A DNA stretch of 64,000 nt from Actinoplanes sandaracinus (GTDB lineage Bacteria > Actinomycetota > Actinomycetes > Mycobacteriales > Micromonosporaceae). Position numbers and translations under genes: made by a program. The notes under the pieces are model-generated. The model saw nothing but the letters and a program-made list of their open reading frames with translations. It was not told the DNA's origin and searched no databases. This document shows, in pieces, positions 63,836 through 64,000 of this stretch. Numbering within the stretch: the first letter of the stretch is position 1; each line of letters starts with the position of its first letter. The DNA lies in the NCBI RefSeq assembly GCF_030009775.1, contig NZ_JASCTH010000005.1:1-64000 (forward strand), written 5' to 3'.

Positions 63836-64000
63836 CGAGCCGGACGCTCGTGAGATGTCGTCCATGGTGTTCCCGATCGGCCGGGACGCCCACCGTGTCG
63901 CGGTCTTGGGAGCAATGGATCTCTGCTGCGCCGGGAATTGCGTCAGATGGTAGATCGAGATAGGTGCTTGTGCGGCTTGCCTACGGATATGTCGTGTGAC

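Noticed and set aside
1..64000. CRISPR array
   Set aside because: No set of regularly spaced direct repeats with unique spacers was seen. The only tandem arrays are GGCAC units and the Gly-Ser codon repeat.
1..64000. tRNA or rRNA genes, or an integrase with attachment sites bounding the island
   Set aside because: No cloverleaf-like sequence, rRNA motif, tyrosine integrase or matching att repeats were recognised by eye. A tRNAscan or similar search was not possible here.

Overview
The window is high-GC DNA with actinobacterial codon use. Its gene content (a DosR-like regulator, Acg-family nitroreductase-like proteins, MmpL-type transporter, lipoproteins, IS5/IS30 remnants) suggests a soil actinomycete, possibly of the Micromonosporaceae. 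The genus is an inference; no rRNA or tRNA gene was seen.

Left part (1 to about 27 kb) is a mixed, eroded region. Intact genes are a Fic protein, an OmpR-type two-component pair facing an MMPL transporter, a copper type II monooxygenase-like lipoprotein, a NarL-type regulator lacking its phospho-acceptor Asp, a DUF998-like membrane protein, a beta-lactamase-fold serine hydrolase, a small HTH plus Clp-N cassette with twin operators, and a lipoprotein. Between them lie many broken genes: an IS5 copy inserted next to a second transposase remnant, a 5'-truncated Tc-toxin/RHS gene with a cut-off downstream gene, and frameshifted NmrA-like, HEAT-like, polysaccharide deacetylase and resolvase genes.

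Right part (about 27 to 64 kb) reads as a low-oxygen metabolic island. It carries narGHJI, two adjacent NarK-type transporters, pyruvate formate-lyase with its activase, two zinc alcohol dehydrogenases, pyruvate phosphate dikinase, a flavodoxin, a CBS-BON protein, Acg-like proteins (one intact, one frameshifted, one remnant), two paralogous SRPBCC-like proteins, two single-domain cyclic-nucleotide-binding-fold proteins, an HPF/RaiA-like protein, a DoxX-like membrane protein, a 38-residue membrane peptide and a response regulator very like mycobacterial DosR/DevR. A short palindrome, GGG(A/C)C-N4-G(G/T)CCC, often with a TTC core, recurs in the promoter regions of most of these units and resembles the DosR box. 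No DosS/DosT-type sensor kinase is present.

Taken together, the island could switch cells from oxygen respiration to nitrate respiration (NarK import, NarGHJI) and to fermentation (Pfl, alcohol dehydrogenases, PPDK), with dormancy-type proteins under the same regulator. An ABC-2 exporter, a FAD monooxygenase, an XRE regulator and an IS30 remnant are interspersed. Several genes differ from an intact form by one base, which could be real decay or assembly error.
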